Shown: positions 25,259 to 36,879, counted from the stretch's first letter. The stretch is DNA of 64,000 nucleotides from Allobosea vaviloviae (GCF_001298265.1 NZ_LGSZ01000037.1:17587-81586), one strand, 5' to 3'. Program-made: numbers and translations. The notes: generated from the letters alone by a model not told the origin.

Positions 25259-26296
25259 TCACTGGAAGGGCGGGGTGAAGAGCAGGCCGCCCTTGGTCCA
25301 GAGCTGGTTCTGGCCGCGCTCGAGCTTCAGGCCCGAGCCCATGCCGACGGTGCGCTCGAAGCTCTCGCCGTAGTTCCCGACCTGCTTGATGGCGTTGTAC
25401 ATCCAGTCGTTGGACAGCCCCATCATGGCGCCGAAATTGCCCTCGGCGCCGAGCAGGCGGCGGACTTCCGAGTTCTTCGAGCTCGCCTTCATCTGGTCGG
25501 CATTGGCGGAGGTCACGCCGAGCATCTCGGCGGCGATCGTGCCATTCAGCACCCAGCGGACGATCAGCTGCCAGCGCTCGTCGCCCCAGCGCGTCACCGG
25601 CCCCTGCGGATCGTTCGAGATCGGCTGCGTCAGGATGATGTGGTCGCCGGGGACCTTGAGCTTGGCGCGTTGGCCGGCCAGCGCGCCGACGCCGGCGGTG
25701 TAGGCGTCGCAGCGGCCGGCGTCATAGGCGGCAATGGCGTCGTCGTTCTTCTGGAAATTGGTGATGGTAACCTTGAGGTTGCGCTCCAGGAACCAGTCGG
25801 AAGCGTTCTTCTCCTCGGTCGAACCAGCGGCGACGCAGACGGAGGCGCCGTCGAGATCGGCCGCGCTCTTGGCGTTGGTCGCCTTGCGGACGATGAAGGT
25901 CTGGCCCTCGTAGAAGTTGATGCCCTGGAAGTTCAGGCCGAGCGAGGCGTTGCGCGAGAAGGTGATGGTCGAGTTGCGCGAGAGCAGGTCGACCTGGCCC
26001 GATTGCAGGATCGGCCAGCGCTGCTGCACCGAGGTCGGGGTGAACTTGACCTTCTTGGCGTCGCCGAGAACGGCCGCCGCGAGGGCCTTGCAGTAGTCGA
26101 CGTCGAGTCCGGTCCACTCGCCCTTGTCGTCGGCGAAGGAGAAGCCGGGCAGGCCGAGATGGACGCCGCATTCGATATGGCCGCGCGCCTTGATCGCATC
26201 GAGCGTCGGGCTCGGGGCCAGTTGCTGGGCGCTCGCCAGCGAGGCGCTCGCGGCCAGGATGGCGGTCGCCGCCAGAAGTCTCTTCGTCATCATCAT
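25259..26296 (-). CDS. aapJ: Periplasmic amino-acid-binding protein AapJ
   Basis: 345 aa from the first of three adjacent ATGs (26296, 26293, 26290) after GGGGAGA; which one is used is uncertain. Residues 1 to about 24 form a Sec signal peptide (KRLLAATAILAASASLASAQ). The mature part is a type II binding protein with GFSFADDKGEWTGLDVDYCKALAAAVLGD and the long extra segments of AapJ/BztA proteins. It feeds AapQM with a broad range of L-amino acids. Confidence 0.9.
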   Translation of the reverse strand: MMMTKRLLAATAILAASASLASAQQLAPSPTLDAIKARGHIECGVHLGLPGFSFADDKGEWTGLDVDYCKALAAAVLGDAKKVKFTPTSVQQRWPILQSGQVDLLSRNSTITFSRNASLGLNFQGINFYEGQTFIVRKATNAKSAADLDGASVCVAAGSTEEKNASDWFLERNLKVTITNFQKNDDAIAAYDAGRCDAYTAGVGALAGQRAKLKVPGDHIILTQPISNDPQGPVTRWGDERWQLIVRWVLNGTIAAEMLGVTSANADQMKASSKNSEVRRLLGAEGNFGAMMGLSNDWMYNAIKQVGNYGESFERTVGMGSGLKLERGQNQLWTKGGLLFTPPFQ

Positions 26297-26389
26297 CGTC
26301 TCCCCGAAGCCGTCAGCGGCTTTCTGCATTGAGGGCGCGACTATGCAACAGACGCGCCGCGAGCGGTAGCGGGGGGGTGCTCCAGCTTT

Positions 26390-27433
26390 TCAACTCCCGA
26401 ACACGGTGTTCAGCTGGCTGCCGACCATGATGAAGGTGGTGCGCTTGGGCATTTCCTTGAGCCGGACCGCGCCGATATAGGTCATGGCCGAGCGCACCCC
26501 GCCCATCAGCTCCTGCATCGTGCCCTCGACAGGGCCGCGATAGGGCACCTCGACGGTCTTGCCCTCGGACGCCCGGTATGTCGCGACGCCGCCGGAATAG
26601 CGCTTCATCGCCGTGTCCGAGGACATGCCGTAGAAGGTCATCGCGACCGGCACCTGTTCGCCGCCGCGCTCCTCGTAGCGGATGTCGCCCTCGCATTCGT
26701 CGTGGCCGGCGAGCATGCCGCCGAGCATCATGAAATCGGCGCCGGCGCCATAGCCCTTGGCGAGGTCGCCCGGCACGGTGACGCCGCCATCGCCGCAGAC
26801 CAGGCCCTTGAGGCCATGGGCTGCGTCGGCGCATTCGATGATGGCCGAGAGCTGCGGATAGCCGACGCCCGTCATCTTGCGGGTGGTGCAGACCGAGCCC
26901 GGCCCGATGCCGACCTTGACGATGTCGGCCCCGGCCAGGATCAGCGCCTCGGTCATGTCGCCGGTGACGACGTTGCCGGCCATGATCGCGGCGTCCGGAT
27001 ACTCGGCCCGCGTCGCCTTGACCGTGTCGACGAATTTCTCGGTGTAGCCGTTGGCGACGTCGAGGCAGATCCTGGCGATCGGCGACTGGGCATGGACCCG
27101 AGCGAGCTTGTCGTGGTCGGCCTGCGTCGTGCCCAGCGAATAGAAGGCGTTGGCCGAGCCGGGCTCGCGGAAAAAGGCGATCAGCTCGTCCGGCCCGTAA
27201 TGCTTGTGCAGCGCCACCATCGCGCCATGGCGCAGCAGGGCGCGCGCCATCGCCATCGTGCCGACCACGTCCATGTTCGCCGCGATCAGCGGGAAGCCGG
27301 TCCAATCCTTGCCGGTATGGGCGAAGCGCAGCGTGCGATGGACGTCGACCTCGGAGCGGCTGCCCAGCGTCGAGCGCTTCGGGCGGATCAGCACGTCGCG
27401 GAAATCGAGCTTGGGGTCGTTCTCGATGCGCAT
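26390..27433 (-). CDS. guaC: GMP reductase
   Basis: 347 aa. An IMPDH/GMPR TIM barrel without CBS domains. The active-site loop is [20 protein letters not shown] (about 174-193) with the catalytic Cys, and a GMP-binding [20 protein letters not shown] block follows. It reduces GMP to IMP with NADPH. The length is that of GuaC rather than IMP dehydrogenase (about 490). Monocistronic. Confidence 0.93.
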   Translation of the reverse strand: MRIENDPKLDFRDVLIRPKRSTLGSRSEVDVHRTLRFAHTGKDWTGFPLIAANMDVVGTMAMARALLRHGAMVALHKHYGPDELIAFFREPGSANAFYSLGTTQADHDKLARVHAQSPIARICLDVANGYTEKFVDTVKATRAEYPDAAIMAGNVVTGDMTEALILAGADIVKVGIGPGSVCTTRKMTGVGYPQLSAIIECADAAHGLKGLVCGDGGVTVPGDLAKGYGAGADFMMLGGMLAGHDECEGDIRYEERGGEQVPVAMTFYGMSSDTAMKRYSGGVATYRASEGKTVEVPYRGPVEGTMQELMGGVRSAMTYIGAVRLKEMPKRTTFIMVGSQLNTVFGS

Positions 27434-27549
27434 GATCTGAACCTTCGCGGCTGGCCTGCAGCACGCGCGGTCCGGAGGACGGCCAGGACGGCGTGCGCCG
27501 ATTCATAACCGCAGGCGGTCGCGCAGGGCAATCGCCTGTACGGCACCGA

Positions 27550-28629
27550 TCAGACCGAAGCCGGCTCGCGCGGGAAGGGGCGCGCGTTCTTGCGGATGGT
27601 GTAGAGCGTCGCACCCACGACGATTCCCGCGCCGATCCAGGTCGACAGCGCCGGAATCTCGGCGAAGAAGACGAAGCCGGTGAAGCTCGCCAGGATCAGG
27701 CGGCTGAAATCGAGCGGCGCCAGAGCCGCCGCCTCACCGACCTGGTAGGCGCGGGTGATCAGCCATTGGCCGGCGGTGCCAAACAGGCTCAGCACGACCA
27801 GCCAGAACCATTGCGCCGCATCGGGCGGGACCCACCAGAGCCAGGTCGGCAGCGCGAGCGCAGCGATCATCACCATGCCCTGCCAGATCAGGATCGTGTC
27901 CGTGCGCTCGGTTGACGCCAGCATCCGCACGCTGACGGTGATGCCGGCATTGAGCACGGCGCCCACGACCGCCAGCAACGCAAAGGCGTCCAGCCCCTCC
28001 CCGCTCGGCTTCAGCATGACCAGCACGCCGACGAAGCCGATGACGGTGGCGGCCCAGCGCCGCGCATCGAACACCTCCTTGAGAATGATGACGGCGGCAA
28101 TGGTGACGAACAGGACCTGGCTGAAGCCGATGGCGGTGGCCTGGGCGAGCGGAATCTGGATCACCGCCGTAAAGCCGCAGAGCATGGCGGCCAGTGTGAG
28201 CAGGCTGCGGACGATCTGCAGCCCCGGCCTCCTGGTCCGCATCATCAGGCGCAGCCCGCCACCCGCGAAGGCGAAGATTATCAGGCTCATGACGACCTGC
28301 CGGATCAGCAGGATCTGGACCAAGGGGATGACGCCGCCGACATGCTTGATGGCGCCGACCATCACCGCATAGACCAAGAGCGCCGAGAGCATGTAGACCG
28401 AGCCGCGCAGATTGGCGCTGGCGCTCGCCCACCAGGCGCGAAAGCCCAGGCGACCTGCAGCGGAATAGTCGTCCGAGAGACCCGTCGGGATCGTCCCAGG
28501 CGGCTGGGAGCGCCCGCCGGGGTCAAACGCCTCGTCAGGTTCGGATCGGCGCGGCAGCGGCTCGGTTTCGGCTGCTCCGTCCGCGTCGGCCGGACGGCCC
28601 TGCCGCCCGGTCTGCCGTTCTTCGCTCAT
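27550..28629 (-). CDS. EamA/DMT-family transporter
   Basis: 359 aa from the ATG at 28629 (GGTCGAGG upstream). A hydrophilic N-terminus of about 70 residues is followed by ten hydrophobic segments in two EamA repeats; AMLCGFTAVIQIPLAQATAI is typical of the RhaT/YdcZ superfamily. A metabolite exporter or importer of the inner membrane with unknown substrate. Confidence 0.82.
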   Translation of the reverse strand: MSEERQTGRQGRPADADGAAETEPLPRRSEPDEAFDPGGRSQPPGTIPTGLSDDYSAAGRLGFRAWWASASANLRGSVYMLSALLVYAVMVGAIKHVGGVIPLVQILLIRQVVMSLIIFAFAGGGLRLMMRTRRPGLQIVRSLLTLAAMLCGFTAVIQIPLAQATAIGFSQVLFVTIAAVIILKEVFDARRWAATVIGFVGVLVMLKPSGEGLDAFALLAVVGAVLNAGITVSVRMLASTERTDTILIWQGMVMIAALALPTWLWWVPPDAAQWFWLVVLSLFGTAGQWLITRAYQVGEAAALAPLDFSRLILASFTGFVFFAEIPALSTWIGAGIVVGATLYTIRKNARPFPREPASV

Positions 28630-28973
28630 CGACCTCGACCATTCGCCGACGTCTGTGACGCCTGGCCCGTTTGTTTCGTCCCCGACTGACGTGATCGACG
28701 AAACGCGCCGCTTTCGCCAGAGGCCGCGGGGCATGGCCGGGTTGTCCTGCCGGGTCGTGCTGGCTGGGTCGCGCCGCAGCGATGCGCCGGCAGGGCAGGC
28801 GCGGCATGCCTCCCGGGGGCTTCGCGGTGCCCTTTATGCGGTCTAGGAGAACGCGGCACCTCGGAGCCTCGAATCCACGGCATGACGATCTCCCATCCCC
28901 GCCCCGCCGAAGCAGGACATCCTGCCTGTGCCGCGCCGTGGCGTGGCGGCCGCTGGAGCGCCGGCACGCGCGG
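28630..28973. other. Divergent intergenic region
   Basis: 344 nt between the DMT transporter and the AbrB-family gene, presumably holding both promoters. I see no gene and no clear motif. Confidence 0.4.
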
Positions 28974-30092
28974 ATGAAGCAGCTTCTCTCCGATTTCGGC
29001 GATGGCGTGCGGGCGCTCGCCCCGGCACGCTTCCCCTATCGCCGCTTCATGCTGGCGCTGCTGCTCGGCGGCCTGGGCGGCTGGCTCTTCGTCCAGGCCA
29101 AGCTGCCGCTGCCCTGGATGCTGGGCTCGATGGTGGTCTGCACGACGGCGGCGCTGCTGCGCTGGCCGGTCGCGGCGCCCCCGGTCATCCGGCCGCCGAT
29201 GACCATGGTGATCGGCGTCATGCTCGGCGCCTCGTTCAAACCCGAGGTCGTCGCGCAGCTGCCGAACTGGCTGCCGACGCTGATCGGCCTCGTCGTGTTC
29301 ATGTGCGCCTGCGGCCTGGCCTGCGTCGGCTATTTCCGGAAATTCGCAGGCTTCGATCCGGTGACGGCCTTTTTTGCCGGCATGCCGGGCGGATTGCTCG
29401 AGATGGTCACGCTCGGCGAGGAAAAGGGTGGCGATGCGCGGATCATCGCGCTGATCCACTCCGCCCGCATCCTCCTGGTGGTGATGACGCTGCCCTTCAT
29501 CGTGCAGTGGATCGGCGGCGTCTCGGTCAGCGGCAGCCGCGTCGCGGGGCCGTCGATCATGCAGACGCCGCTGCTGGCCGAGCTGATCCTGCTCGCCTGC
29601 GGCCTGCTGGGCATCGTCGTCGGACAGATGCTGCGGCTGCCGGCCAAGTTCCTGCTCGGGCCGATGCTGGTCAGCGCGCTGGTCCATGTCTGCGGCCTGA
29701 GCGATTCGGTGCCGCCCTTCGAGATCGTCAACGCGGCCCAGCTCATCCTCGGCATCACCATCGGCTGCCGCTTCGTCGGCACCGCGCCGCGCCTGATCCT
29801 GCGCATCCTCGCCTTGTCCGTCGGCTCGACGGTGATCCTGGTCTCGCTGACGCTCGGCTTTGCCTGGCTGGTGGCTACCGTCTCGGTGCATGGCCATGTC
29901 GCGCTGATCCTGGCCTATTCGCCCGGCGGCCTCGCCGAGATGAGCCTGATCGCTCTGGCCCTGCACACGGAAGTCGCCTTCGTGGCGGCGCACCACATCA
30001 TCCGCGTCTTCCTGGTGATGATCGCGGCTGGCCCGCTCTTCGGCGTGCTGATCGGCCCCCGCAAAGCGGGCGACACGCAGCGGGACGCGTGA
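28974..30092 (+). CDS. AbrB-family inner-membrane protein (ammonia-monooxygenase-like duplication family)
   Basis: 372 aa from the ATG at 28974; longer frames include atypical sequence. About ten hydrophobic segments, with a duplicated GWLFVQAKLPLPWMLGSM / GQMLRLPAKFLLGPMLVSAL pattern typical of the AbrB membrane family (not the AbrB DNA-binding protein). The substrate is unknown. Convergent with the glycosyltransferase gene. Confidence 0.78.
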   Translation: MKQLLSDFGDGVRALAPARFPYRRFMLALLLGGLGGWLFVQAKLPLPWMLGSMVVCTTAALLRWPVAAPPVIRPPMTMVIGVMLGASFKPEVVAQLPNWLPTLIGLVVFMCACGLACVGYFRKFAGFDPVTAFFAGMPGGLLEMVTLGEEKGGDARIIALIHSARILLVVMTLPFIVQWIGGVSVSGSRVAGPSIMQTPLLAELILLACGLLGIVVGQMLRLPAKFLLGPMLVSALVHVCGLSDSVPPFEIVNAAQLILGITIGCRFVGTAPRLILRILALSVGSTVILVSLTLGFAWLVATVSVHGHVALILAYSPGGLAEMSLIALALHTEVAFVAAHHIIRVFLVMIAAGPLFGVLIGPRKAGDTQRDA

Positions 30093-30104
30093 GCCCCGGC
30101 TCGC

Positions 30105-30908
30105 TCAGCCCCGCGATCGGCCGAAGGCGCGCTGCCGCAGCAGCCGCATCAGGAAGGCCGGATTGCCGAGGATGTATCGGCGCCAGAGCCGGCGCGGCTC
30201 GAGCCAGAGCCGGTAGACCCATTCCAGCCTCGTCCGGCGGATCGCTTCGGGCGCACGCGGCACCTCGCCGGCGAAGAAATCGAACAGCGCGCCGACACCG
30301 GCGGCAACCGCGCAGTGCTGCGGACCGAGCTTGTCGGCGATCCATTTCTCCTGGACCGGGTTGCCGAAGGCGACGAGCAGCAGGTCGGGCGGTGCAGCCT
30401 TCAGGTCCGACAGCAGTCCCGCCTCCTCGGACGAACTGAAATAGCCATGGCTGACGACACGGAACGCGTGACGCGGGAACTGTCTCGCCAGGCGCTCGGC
30501 GGCGCGATCGGCGACGCCGGGGCGGCCACCGATCAAGCCCACGCGCAAGGATCGTGCTTCCGTCGCAAACAGGGCGGGGATGAAATCGGTGCCGTTGAGA
30601 TTGGCCGGGAAGGGCGCGCCATGCAGCAGCCAGCCGCCGATATCGACGCCGATGCCGTCGGCCAGCACCAGGAAGCTGGAGAGGCTGCGCAGCAAAGCGG
30701 CATCATGGGCCGCCACATTGACGAGATTGGCGTTGCAGAAGGCGAGCTTGACGTGGCGGCCGGTGGCCATGGCGTCCGAGAGCTCGGCCAGCGCCGCAGC
30801 CTGCGTCAGCACCGCGATGCCGACGCCGCCGACGTCGCGAACCTCGAAGCCGCCTGGGCTCCGGGCAGCACCCTGTCTCGCGATGGCTATCGTCAGGCTG
30901 GCAGGCAC
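30105..30908 (-). CDS. WecG/TagA/CpsF family glycosyltransferase
   Basis: 267 aa GT26-type enzyme. Conserved blocks: FCNANLVNVA (about 57), LVLADGIGVDIGG (about 80-92), GTDFIPAL (about 106), LRVGLIGGRPGVAD and LLVAFGNPVQEKWI (about 177-190). The family adds N-acetyl-mannosamine(uronic acid) residues to lipid carriers in exopolysaccharide or antigen synthesis. No other polysaccharide genes are adjacent. The exact sugar is unknown. Confidence 0.85.
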   Translation of the reverse strand: MPASLTIAIARQGAARSPGGFEVRDVGGVGIAVLTQAAALAELSDAMATGRHVKLAFCNANLVNVAAHDAALLRSLSSFLVLADGIGVDIGGWLLHGAPFPANLNGTDFIPALFATEARSLRVGLIGGRPGVADRAAERLARQFPRHAFRVVSHGYFSSSEEAGLLSDLKAAPPDLLLVAFGNPVQEKWIADKLGPQHCAVAAGVGALFDFFAGEVPRAPEAIRRTRLEWVYRLWLEPRRLWRRYILGNPAFLMRLLRQRAFGRSRG

Positions 30909-31376
30909 GGTGTCGATCGATCCTGTTGCGTTGCGCGATCAGTGGAATTGGCGATTACGTCATGACCCAACGGCCGGCAGGGTCAAGCTGAACCCGAGCG
31001 GACGGTGAACGGGTTCTTCAGGGAATGCGCGAGATCGAGTTAATCGCCGAGAGCTCTGAAAACACAGGGTGTTTCGTTACGGACCGCATCTGTCGCAACA
31101 AGCGGCGCAGCCGTCCGGCTTCTGTCGGAGGATGGCACGCGAAGGCGCTGATTGTGCCGTTTCGGCACGGATTGCGGCACCATCGGTGACGCGGCCAATC
31201 GGCAAAATCGTTAACGCGCGCTGTCGCGGTGCGCCGAAGTCTTAACGAAGCCGAAAGGTGGCAGGGCCACCGGGCCAGCCTCCGTCTGGCCACGCCGGCA
31301 GGGCATGCAGGTCCAAACCTTGTCCAGGACGCCCACGACCCTCTAGGGTGCCGCTCCAACGAGTCAGGGGCCGACA
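30909..31376. other. 468-nt intergenic region
   Basis: Between the divergent glycosyltransferase and SDR genes. It holds a perfect hairpin GTGCCG-TTT-CGGCAC (31154-31168) and scattered TTAAC half sites (for example near 31210 and 31243) like those CtrA binds, but no full TTAA-N7-TTAA site. A 119-codon minus-strand frame is not convincing. Confidence 0.45.
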
Positions 31377-32123
31377 ATGAACCAGATCGATCTTCAGGGA
31401 CGAACCGCCATTATCACCGGAGGCGCGCAGGGCATCGGGCGCGCCGTGGCGGAACGCTTCGCCGCCAGCGGCGCCCATGTCGCGATCTGGGATCTGGATG
31501 GCGCCCTCGCCGCCAAGACCGCCGCCGAGATCGGCGGGACTGCGACCGGGATCGGCATCGACGTGACGGATGCGGCGGCTGTAAAGGCCGCCGCCGATGC
31601 GCTGGAAGCGAAGCAGGGCAGCGTCGACATCCTCGTCACCAGCGCCGGCATCGCCGGCGCCAATCTCAAGACCTGGGAATATCCGCTCGACGAATGGGCG
31701 CGCGTGATGCGCCTCAATGTCGACGGCACGCTGCATTGCTGCCAGGCCGTCATCCCCGGCATGATCAAGCGCAATTACGGGCGGCTCGTGCTGGTTGCCT
31801 CGATCGCCGGCAAGGAGGGCAACCCCAACGCATCGGCCTATTCGGCCTCGAAGGCGGCCGTGATTGCGCTCACAAAATCGCTCGGCAAGGAGCTCGCGAC
31901 GCAGGACATCGCAGTCAACTGCATCACGCCCGCCGCCGCCCGCACGCGCATCTTCGACCAGATGAGCGAGGAGCATATCGGCTATATGCTGGCCAAGATC
32001 CCGCGCGGGCGCTTCCTTTTGCCCGACGAAGTCGCATCCATGGTCGCCTTCCTCGCCTCGGCCGAGAACAGCTTCACCACCGGCGGCGTGTTCGACCTGT
32101 CGGGCGGCCGGGCGACCTATTGA
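31377..32123 (+). CDS. Short-chain dehydrogenase/reductase
   Basis: 248 aa classical SDR. NAD(P)-binding TGGAQGIG (14-21), an acidic residue after beta 2 (WDLDG) that favours NAD, NSAG-like TSAGIAG (about 89), and the catalytic Ser-Tyr-Lys with SAYSASKAA. Members close to this act on sugar acids or as 3-oxoacyl-ACP-reductase-like enzymes. The gene is followed 50 nt later by an amidohydrolase, so the two may share a pathway. Confidence 0.85.
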   Translation: MNQIDLQGRTAIITGGAQGIGRAVAERFAASGAHVAIWDLDGALAAKTAAEIGGTATGIGIDVTDAAAVKAAADALEAKQGSVDILVTSAGIAGANLKTWEYPLDEWARVMRLNVDGTLHCCQAVIPGMIKRNYGRLVLVASIAGKEGNPNASAYSASKAAVIALTKSLGKELATQDIAVNCITPAAARTRIFDQMSEEHIGYMLAKIPRGRFLLPDEVASMVAFLASAENSFTTGGVFDLSGGRATY

Positions 32124-32173
32124 GCCACGGATCCGGCTTTGATCGCGACGCCGGACATTTTTAAAGACGCGCC

Positions 32174-33433
32174 ATGATCCCAAACCTGCCTTCCGCCGCC
32201 GTGCTTGGTGCGCGCGCCTTCGCCGCGCTCCAGGGGCTCAACCGCTTCACCGACGAGCCGGGAAAGCTGACGCGTCTCTACCTCTCCCCGGCCCATCGGC
32301 AGGCGGCGGAATGGACGAAGGGCGCGATGGAGGTCGCAGGCTTGAGCGCCTTCATCGACGCGGCCGGCTCGGTGCAGGGGCGCCGGGACGGCCCGGTTCC
32401 GGGAGGCCCTTGCGTGATCATCGGCTCGCATATCGACACGGTGAAGGATGGCGGCCGCTTCGACGGCAATCTCGGCGTCGTCGCCGGCATCCTGGCGGCG
32501 CAGGCCCTGCGCGACGCTGGAATCGTTTTGCCATTCGCGCTGGAGGTGGTTGCCTTCGGAGACGAGGAGAATGTCCGGTTTCCGACGCATCTGTCGACCT
32601 CGGCCGCGCTTGCCGGGCATTACGACCCGGACTGGCTGGATGGGCGCGACGCCGAGGGCACACGGCTGGCCGACGCGCTCGTCGCCTTTGGCGGCGACCC
32701 TTCTGGCATCGCCGCGCTTGCGCGCAAGCCCGGGTCGGTGAAGGCCTATCTCGAAGTCCATATCGAGCAGGGGCCGGTGCTTGAGGTCGAGGGGGAGGCC
32801 GTCGGCATCGTCACCGCGATCAACGCCCAGCGGCGCGCCCGCGTGCGCGTCACCGGCGAAGCCGGCCATGCCGGAACCGTGCCGATGCCCCTGCGCAAGG
32901 ACGCGCTGACCGCCAGTGCGGAGATGGCGCTGGCGCTCGAGTCCATTGCAGCCGGGCACGAGCAGGCCGTCGGCACCGTGGGGACTTTCAGGGTCGATCC
33001 CGGCGCCGCCAATGTCGTCCCGGGCGCGGTCGAATTCACCGTCGATATCCGCAGCCCGTCCAACGAAACGCTCGCCAGCCTGGATCTGGCGATCCGCAGC
33101 CGTTTTGGCGAGATCGCGGCGCGGCGCGGCGTCTCCCTCGACATCGCGTTCTATACCAACGCGCTTGCCGTTCCGATGGATCCTGGCCTTCAGGAGGCGC
33201 TCGCCGTGGGCGCGGCGCGCGCCGGCGGCAATCTCGCCGCAAGGCGCCTGCCTTCGGGCGCCGCCCATGATGCGATGGCGATGGCGTCTCTGTGCCCGTC
33301 GGCCATGCTCTTCGTGCGCAACGAGAAGGGCGTCAGCCATTCCCCTCTCGAAAACATGACCGAGGCGGATGCCGGGACGGCTATCAGGGTCCTGCTCGAG
33401 GCGATCGTCGAACTGGCTCGGCGCGAGGATTGA
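32174..33433 (+). CDS. Allantoate amidohydrolase / N-carbamoyl-L-amino-acid hydrolase
   Basis: 419 aa, M20 peptidase family. Metal-binding motifs: [19 protein letters not shown] (about 83-101), the EEN in FGDEENVRF (about 129), and HIEQGPVLE (about 195). The [11 protein letters not shown] dimerisation region is intact. Enzymes of this type release ammonia from allantoate or N-carbamoyl amino acids. No other purine-degradation genes are near, so the substrate is uncertain. Confidence 0.82.
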   Translation: MIPNLPSAAVLGARAFAALQGLNRFTDEPGKLTRLYLSPAHRQAAEWTKGAMEVAGLSAFIDAAGSVQGRRDGPVPGGPCVIIGSHIDTVKDGGRFDGNLGVVAGILAAQALRDAGIVLPFALEVVAFGDEENVRFPTHLSTSAALAGHYDPDWLDGRDAEGTRLADALVAFGGDPSGIAALARKPGSVKAYLEVHIEQGPVLEVEGEAVGIVTAINAQRRARVRVTGEAGHAGTVPMPLRKDALTASAEMALALESIAAGHEQAVGTVGTFRVDPGAANVVPGAVEFTVDIRSPSNETLASLDLAIRSRFGEIAARRGVSLDIAFYTNALAVPMDPGLQEALAVGAARAGGNLAARRLPSGAAHDAMAMASLCPSAMLFVRNEKGVSHSPLENMTEADAGTAIRVLLEAIVELARRED

Positions 33434-33521
33434 ACGCAACCCCGGCGGGTGCCGCGACACCGCGTGCCATTTCCGCTGTCAGGCCTTAAGCCTAGAAAGC
33501 GCACGCCGCAGGAGGCTGGCG

Positions 33522-34733
33522 ATGGACCACGAGACTTTCTTCCGGAACGAACTCGACGGCTTGCGCCGCGAGGGGCGCTACCGCGTCTTCGCCGATCTCG
33601 AACGCCAGGCCGGCCGGTTTCCGCGCGCGATCCATCATGGCGAAGGCGGCCCACGCGAGATCACCGTCTGGTGCTCGAACGACTATCTCGGCATGGGCCA
33701 GCACCCGACGGTGCTCGCGGCGATGCATGAAGCGCTCGATTCCTGCGGCGCCGGCGCCGGCGGGACCCGCAACATCGGCGGCACCAACCACTACCATGTG
33801 CTGCTGGAGGCGGAGCTCGCGGATCTGCACGGCAAGGAAGCCGCGCTTCTGTTCAACTCCGGCTACATGTCGAACTGGGCCTCGCTCGGCACGCTCGCCT
33901 CGCGGATTCCGGGCTGCGTCGTGCTGACGGATGCGCTCAACCACGCCTCGATGATCGAGGGTATCCGCCATTCGCGGGCCGAGCGGCACATCTTCGCCCA
34001 TAACGACCCCGACGATCTCAGGCGCAAGCTCGCCGCGCTCGATCCCGCCCGGACGAAGCTGATCGCCTTCGAATCGGTCTATTCGATGGATGGCGACATC
34101 GCGCCGATCGAGACCTTCTGCGACATCGCCGAGGAATTCGGCGCGATGACCTATATCGACGAGGTTCACGCGGTCGGCCTCTACGGGCCGCGCGGCGGCG
34201 GCGTCAGCGAACGCGACGGGCTGACCTCGCGCCTGACCGTGATCGAGGGCACGTTGGCCAAGGCCTTCGGCGTGATGGGCGGCTATATCGCCGGCTCGGC
34301 AGCCTTGTGCGACTATGTCCGCAGCTTCGCCTCGGGCTTCATTTTCTCCAGCTCGCTGCCGCCGCCGGTCGCGGCGGGCGCACTCGCCGCGATTCGCCAC
34401 CTCAAGGGCAGCAACATCGAGCGCGAGCGCCATCAGGACCGAGTCGCGACGCTGCGCCGAAGGCTCGACGAGGCCGGCATCCCGCATCTGCCCAACCCCA
34501 GCCATATCGTGCCGGTGATGGTCGGCGATGCTGCTCTGTGCAAGACGGTGAGCGACGAACTGCTCGACCGCTTCGCCATCTATGTCCAGCCGATCAATTA
34601 CCCGACCGTGCCGCGTGGCACCGAACGGCTGCGAATCACGCCTTCGCCGCTGCATTCCGACGCCGACATCGACCATCTGGTGGCGGCGCTGAGCGCGATC
34701 TGGGGGCGGGTGGGGCTGAAGCGCGCGGCGTGA
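33522..34733 (+). CDS. hemA: 5-aminolevulinate synthase
   Basis: 403 aa from the ATG at 33522 after AGGAGG (about 33510-33515). PLP enzyme condensing glycine and succinyl-CoA, the first step of haem synthesis in alphaproteobacteria. Motifs: [17 protein letters not shown] (about 80-96), [14 protein letters not shown], and the PLP lysine in [16 protein letters not shown]. Ends directly at the convergent next gene. Confidence 0.95.
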   Translation: MDHETFFRNELDGLRREGRYRVFADLERQAGRFPRAIHHGEGGPREITVWCSNDYLGMGQHPTVLAAMHEALDSCGAGAGGTRNIGGTNHYHVLLEAELADLHGKEAALLFNSGYMSNWASLGTLASRIPGCVVLTDALNHASMIEGIRHSRAERHIFAHNDPDDLRRKLAALDPARTKLIAFESVYSMDGDIAPIETFCDIAEEFGAMTYIDEVHAVGLYGPRGGGVSERDGLTSRLTVIEGTLAKAFGVMGGYIAGSAALCDYVRSFASGFIFSSSLPPPVAAGALAAIRHLKGSNIERERHQDRVATLRRRLDEAGIPHLPNPSHIVPVMVGDAALCKTVSDELLDRFAIYVQPINYPTVPRGTERLRITPSPLHSDADIDHLVAALSAIWGRVGLKRAA

Positions 34734-35183
34734 TCAGTTCGCTGGCGGCGGACCGAAGCGCGCCAGGAAAGCCTGCGCGCGCGGCATCGCATCGTGAAGA
34801 AATTGGCCCGGCTCGCGCAACCAGAGCCCATCATAGGTCTTCGACTTCGCCTCGGAGATCAAAACGTCCTCCGGCAACGGCACCAGCGTCCCGTCCCAGC
34901 CGGGCCACCAGAGCCGGCCCTTGGTCCAGTGATGCGCGACCAGCGCCCGCTCGCAGCGATAGCCATGGAAGTCGAACGCCGTCTCGCCATTCGTGACAAA
35001 GACATGGTTTCCCGTGAAACCCTCCTCGGGCCTGATCCAGACGGCGCGGAAATTCCGGTCCGGATAGGCTTCGAGAAACGCATAGGCGAGGATATGGCAG
35101 GCCCCGCAGGCGAAGAAGATCCGTTCTGGCAGATTCCAGCGTTTCACAGGGTCGCTCTTGATACCGGGCTTCAGCCTGAACAT
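34734..35183 (-). CDS. Conserved hypothetical protein
   Basis: 149 aa, soluble. It has [14 protein letters not shown] near 23-36 (CGAC could bind metal), many aromatic residues, and [18 protein letters not shown]. The pattern resembles uncharacterised alphaproteobacterial proteins. Its stop codon abuts the hemA stop without spacing; the divergent neighbour is hslV. Confidence 0.72.
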   Translation of the reverse strand: MFRLKPGIKSDPVKRWNLPERIFFACGACHILAYAFLEAYPDRNFRAVWIRPEEGFTGNHVFVTNGETAFDFHGYRCERALVAHHWTKGRLWWPGWDGTLVPLPEDVLISEAKSKTYDGLWLREPGQFLHDAMPRAQAFLARFGPPPAN

Positions 35184-35224
35184 GTTGGCGGCTCCTGTTC
35201 ACTGAAAGGCCGAGGCGCAATCGC

Positions 35225-35790
<566 letters not shown>

Positions 35791-35794
<4 letters not shown>

Positions 35795-36879
35795 TCGCCG
35801 AGCAGGATCTCCAGGCTGCGGTCGCGGAAGGAATCATCGACCAGGCGCAAGCCGTGCGCATCGCCCATCTGGCGCGGCTGCGGCTGGAAGCAACGGCCTC
35901 GTCCGCGCCTCGCCTGCGCGACAGCGTGACGGCGGACGACCGCCTCGCCGTCGATCCCGACGACGAGCGCTTCCGGCTGATCGGCGGCTTCAACGACGTC
36001 TTCGTCGCCATCGGCGTCTGCCTGCTCGCGGGTGCGCTGCTAGGATTGTCGCGCGTGGTTGGCTTCGGCGATGCCTTCGCCGGTGTGGCGCTGCTCTGCG
36101 CTTGGGGGCTGAGCGAGGTCTTCGCGCGGCGGATGCGGCTGGCGTTGCCCTCGATCCTGCTCGCCGCGATGTTCTGCGCAGCGGCGGCGCTGCTCGTCGC
36201 GCAACTCACGGCCGACCGGGGGCTGCCCTCTATCCTCTATGGCGGCTGGGTTGTCGCTGCCTTGGCCTTCTCGGGCGCGGCGCTCCTGCATCACTGGCGT
36301 TTTCGCGTGCCGATCGACATGGCTCTGGTGGCAAGCGGCGGCATCGGCGTGCTGCTGGCGCTGATCTCGGCGATCGCGCCGGCGCTGGCCCAAGATTACC
36401 TCAACCTGATCCTGCTGGCCTGCGGCCTGTCCGTCTTCGCGCTGGCTCTGCGTCTCGACATGCGCGATCCGCGCCGCCTGACCCGCCGCTCCGATGCCGC
36501 CTTCTGGCTGCACCTGCTCTCCGCCGGGCTGATCGTGCATCCGGTCTTCCGCAGCATGGTCGGTTCGACCGGCGATTTCGGCACGACCAAATCCCTGATC
36601 ATCCTTTGCATCTTCGCGGTGCTCGGCGTGATCGCGCTTGTCATCGACCGGCGCGCGCTTCTGGTCTCGGCGCTGAGCTATGCCGGCATCGCGGTGGCCT
36701 ATCTGATCTCGCAGAGCGTCTCGACGAATCTCAGCCTGCCGCTGGCCTTGCTCGGCCTCGCCGTGCTGGTGCTGGCGCTTTCGGCCGGCTGGCGTGGCTT
36801 GCGCCGCGCGCTTCTCCCCGTGCTGCCGCTCGGGCGCTGGCGCGAGAGGCTGCCGCCAATCGACGCCCCCCCTGCCTGA
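35791..36879 (+). CDS. Polytopic membrane protein inserted between hslV and hslU
   Basis: 362 aa, ATGA overlap with hslV. A soluble N-terminus of about 65 residues ([20 protein letters not shown]...) resembles the helical start of DUF2157-type proteins, followed by about ten hydrophobic segments and a basic C-terminus. The family is not firmly recognised. Translational coupling to hslV and position 53 nt before hslU suggest coexpression with the protease, with no evidence of a functional link. Confidence 0.75.

Noticed and set aside
28626..29996. 456-codon minus-strand frame across the AbrB-family gene
   Set aside because: Gln/His/Arg/Asp-rich mirror of a clear membrane protein; a shadow frame.
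31018..31377. 119-codon minus-strand frame before the SDR
   Set aside because: No family match, unusual composition, and it covers a hairpin and probable promoter DNA.
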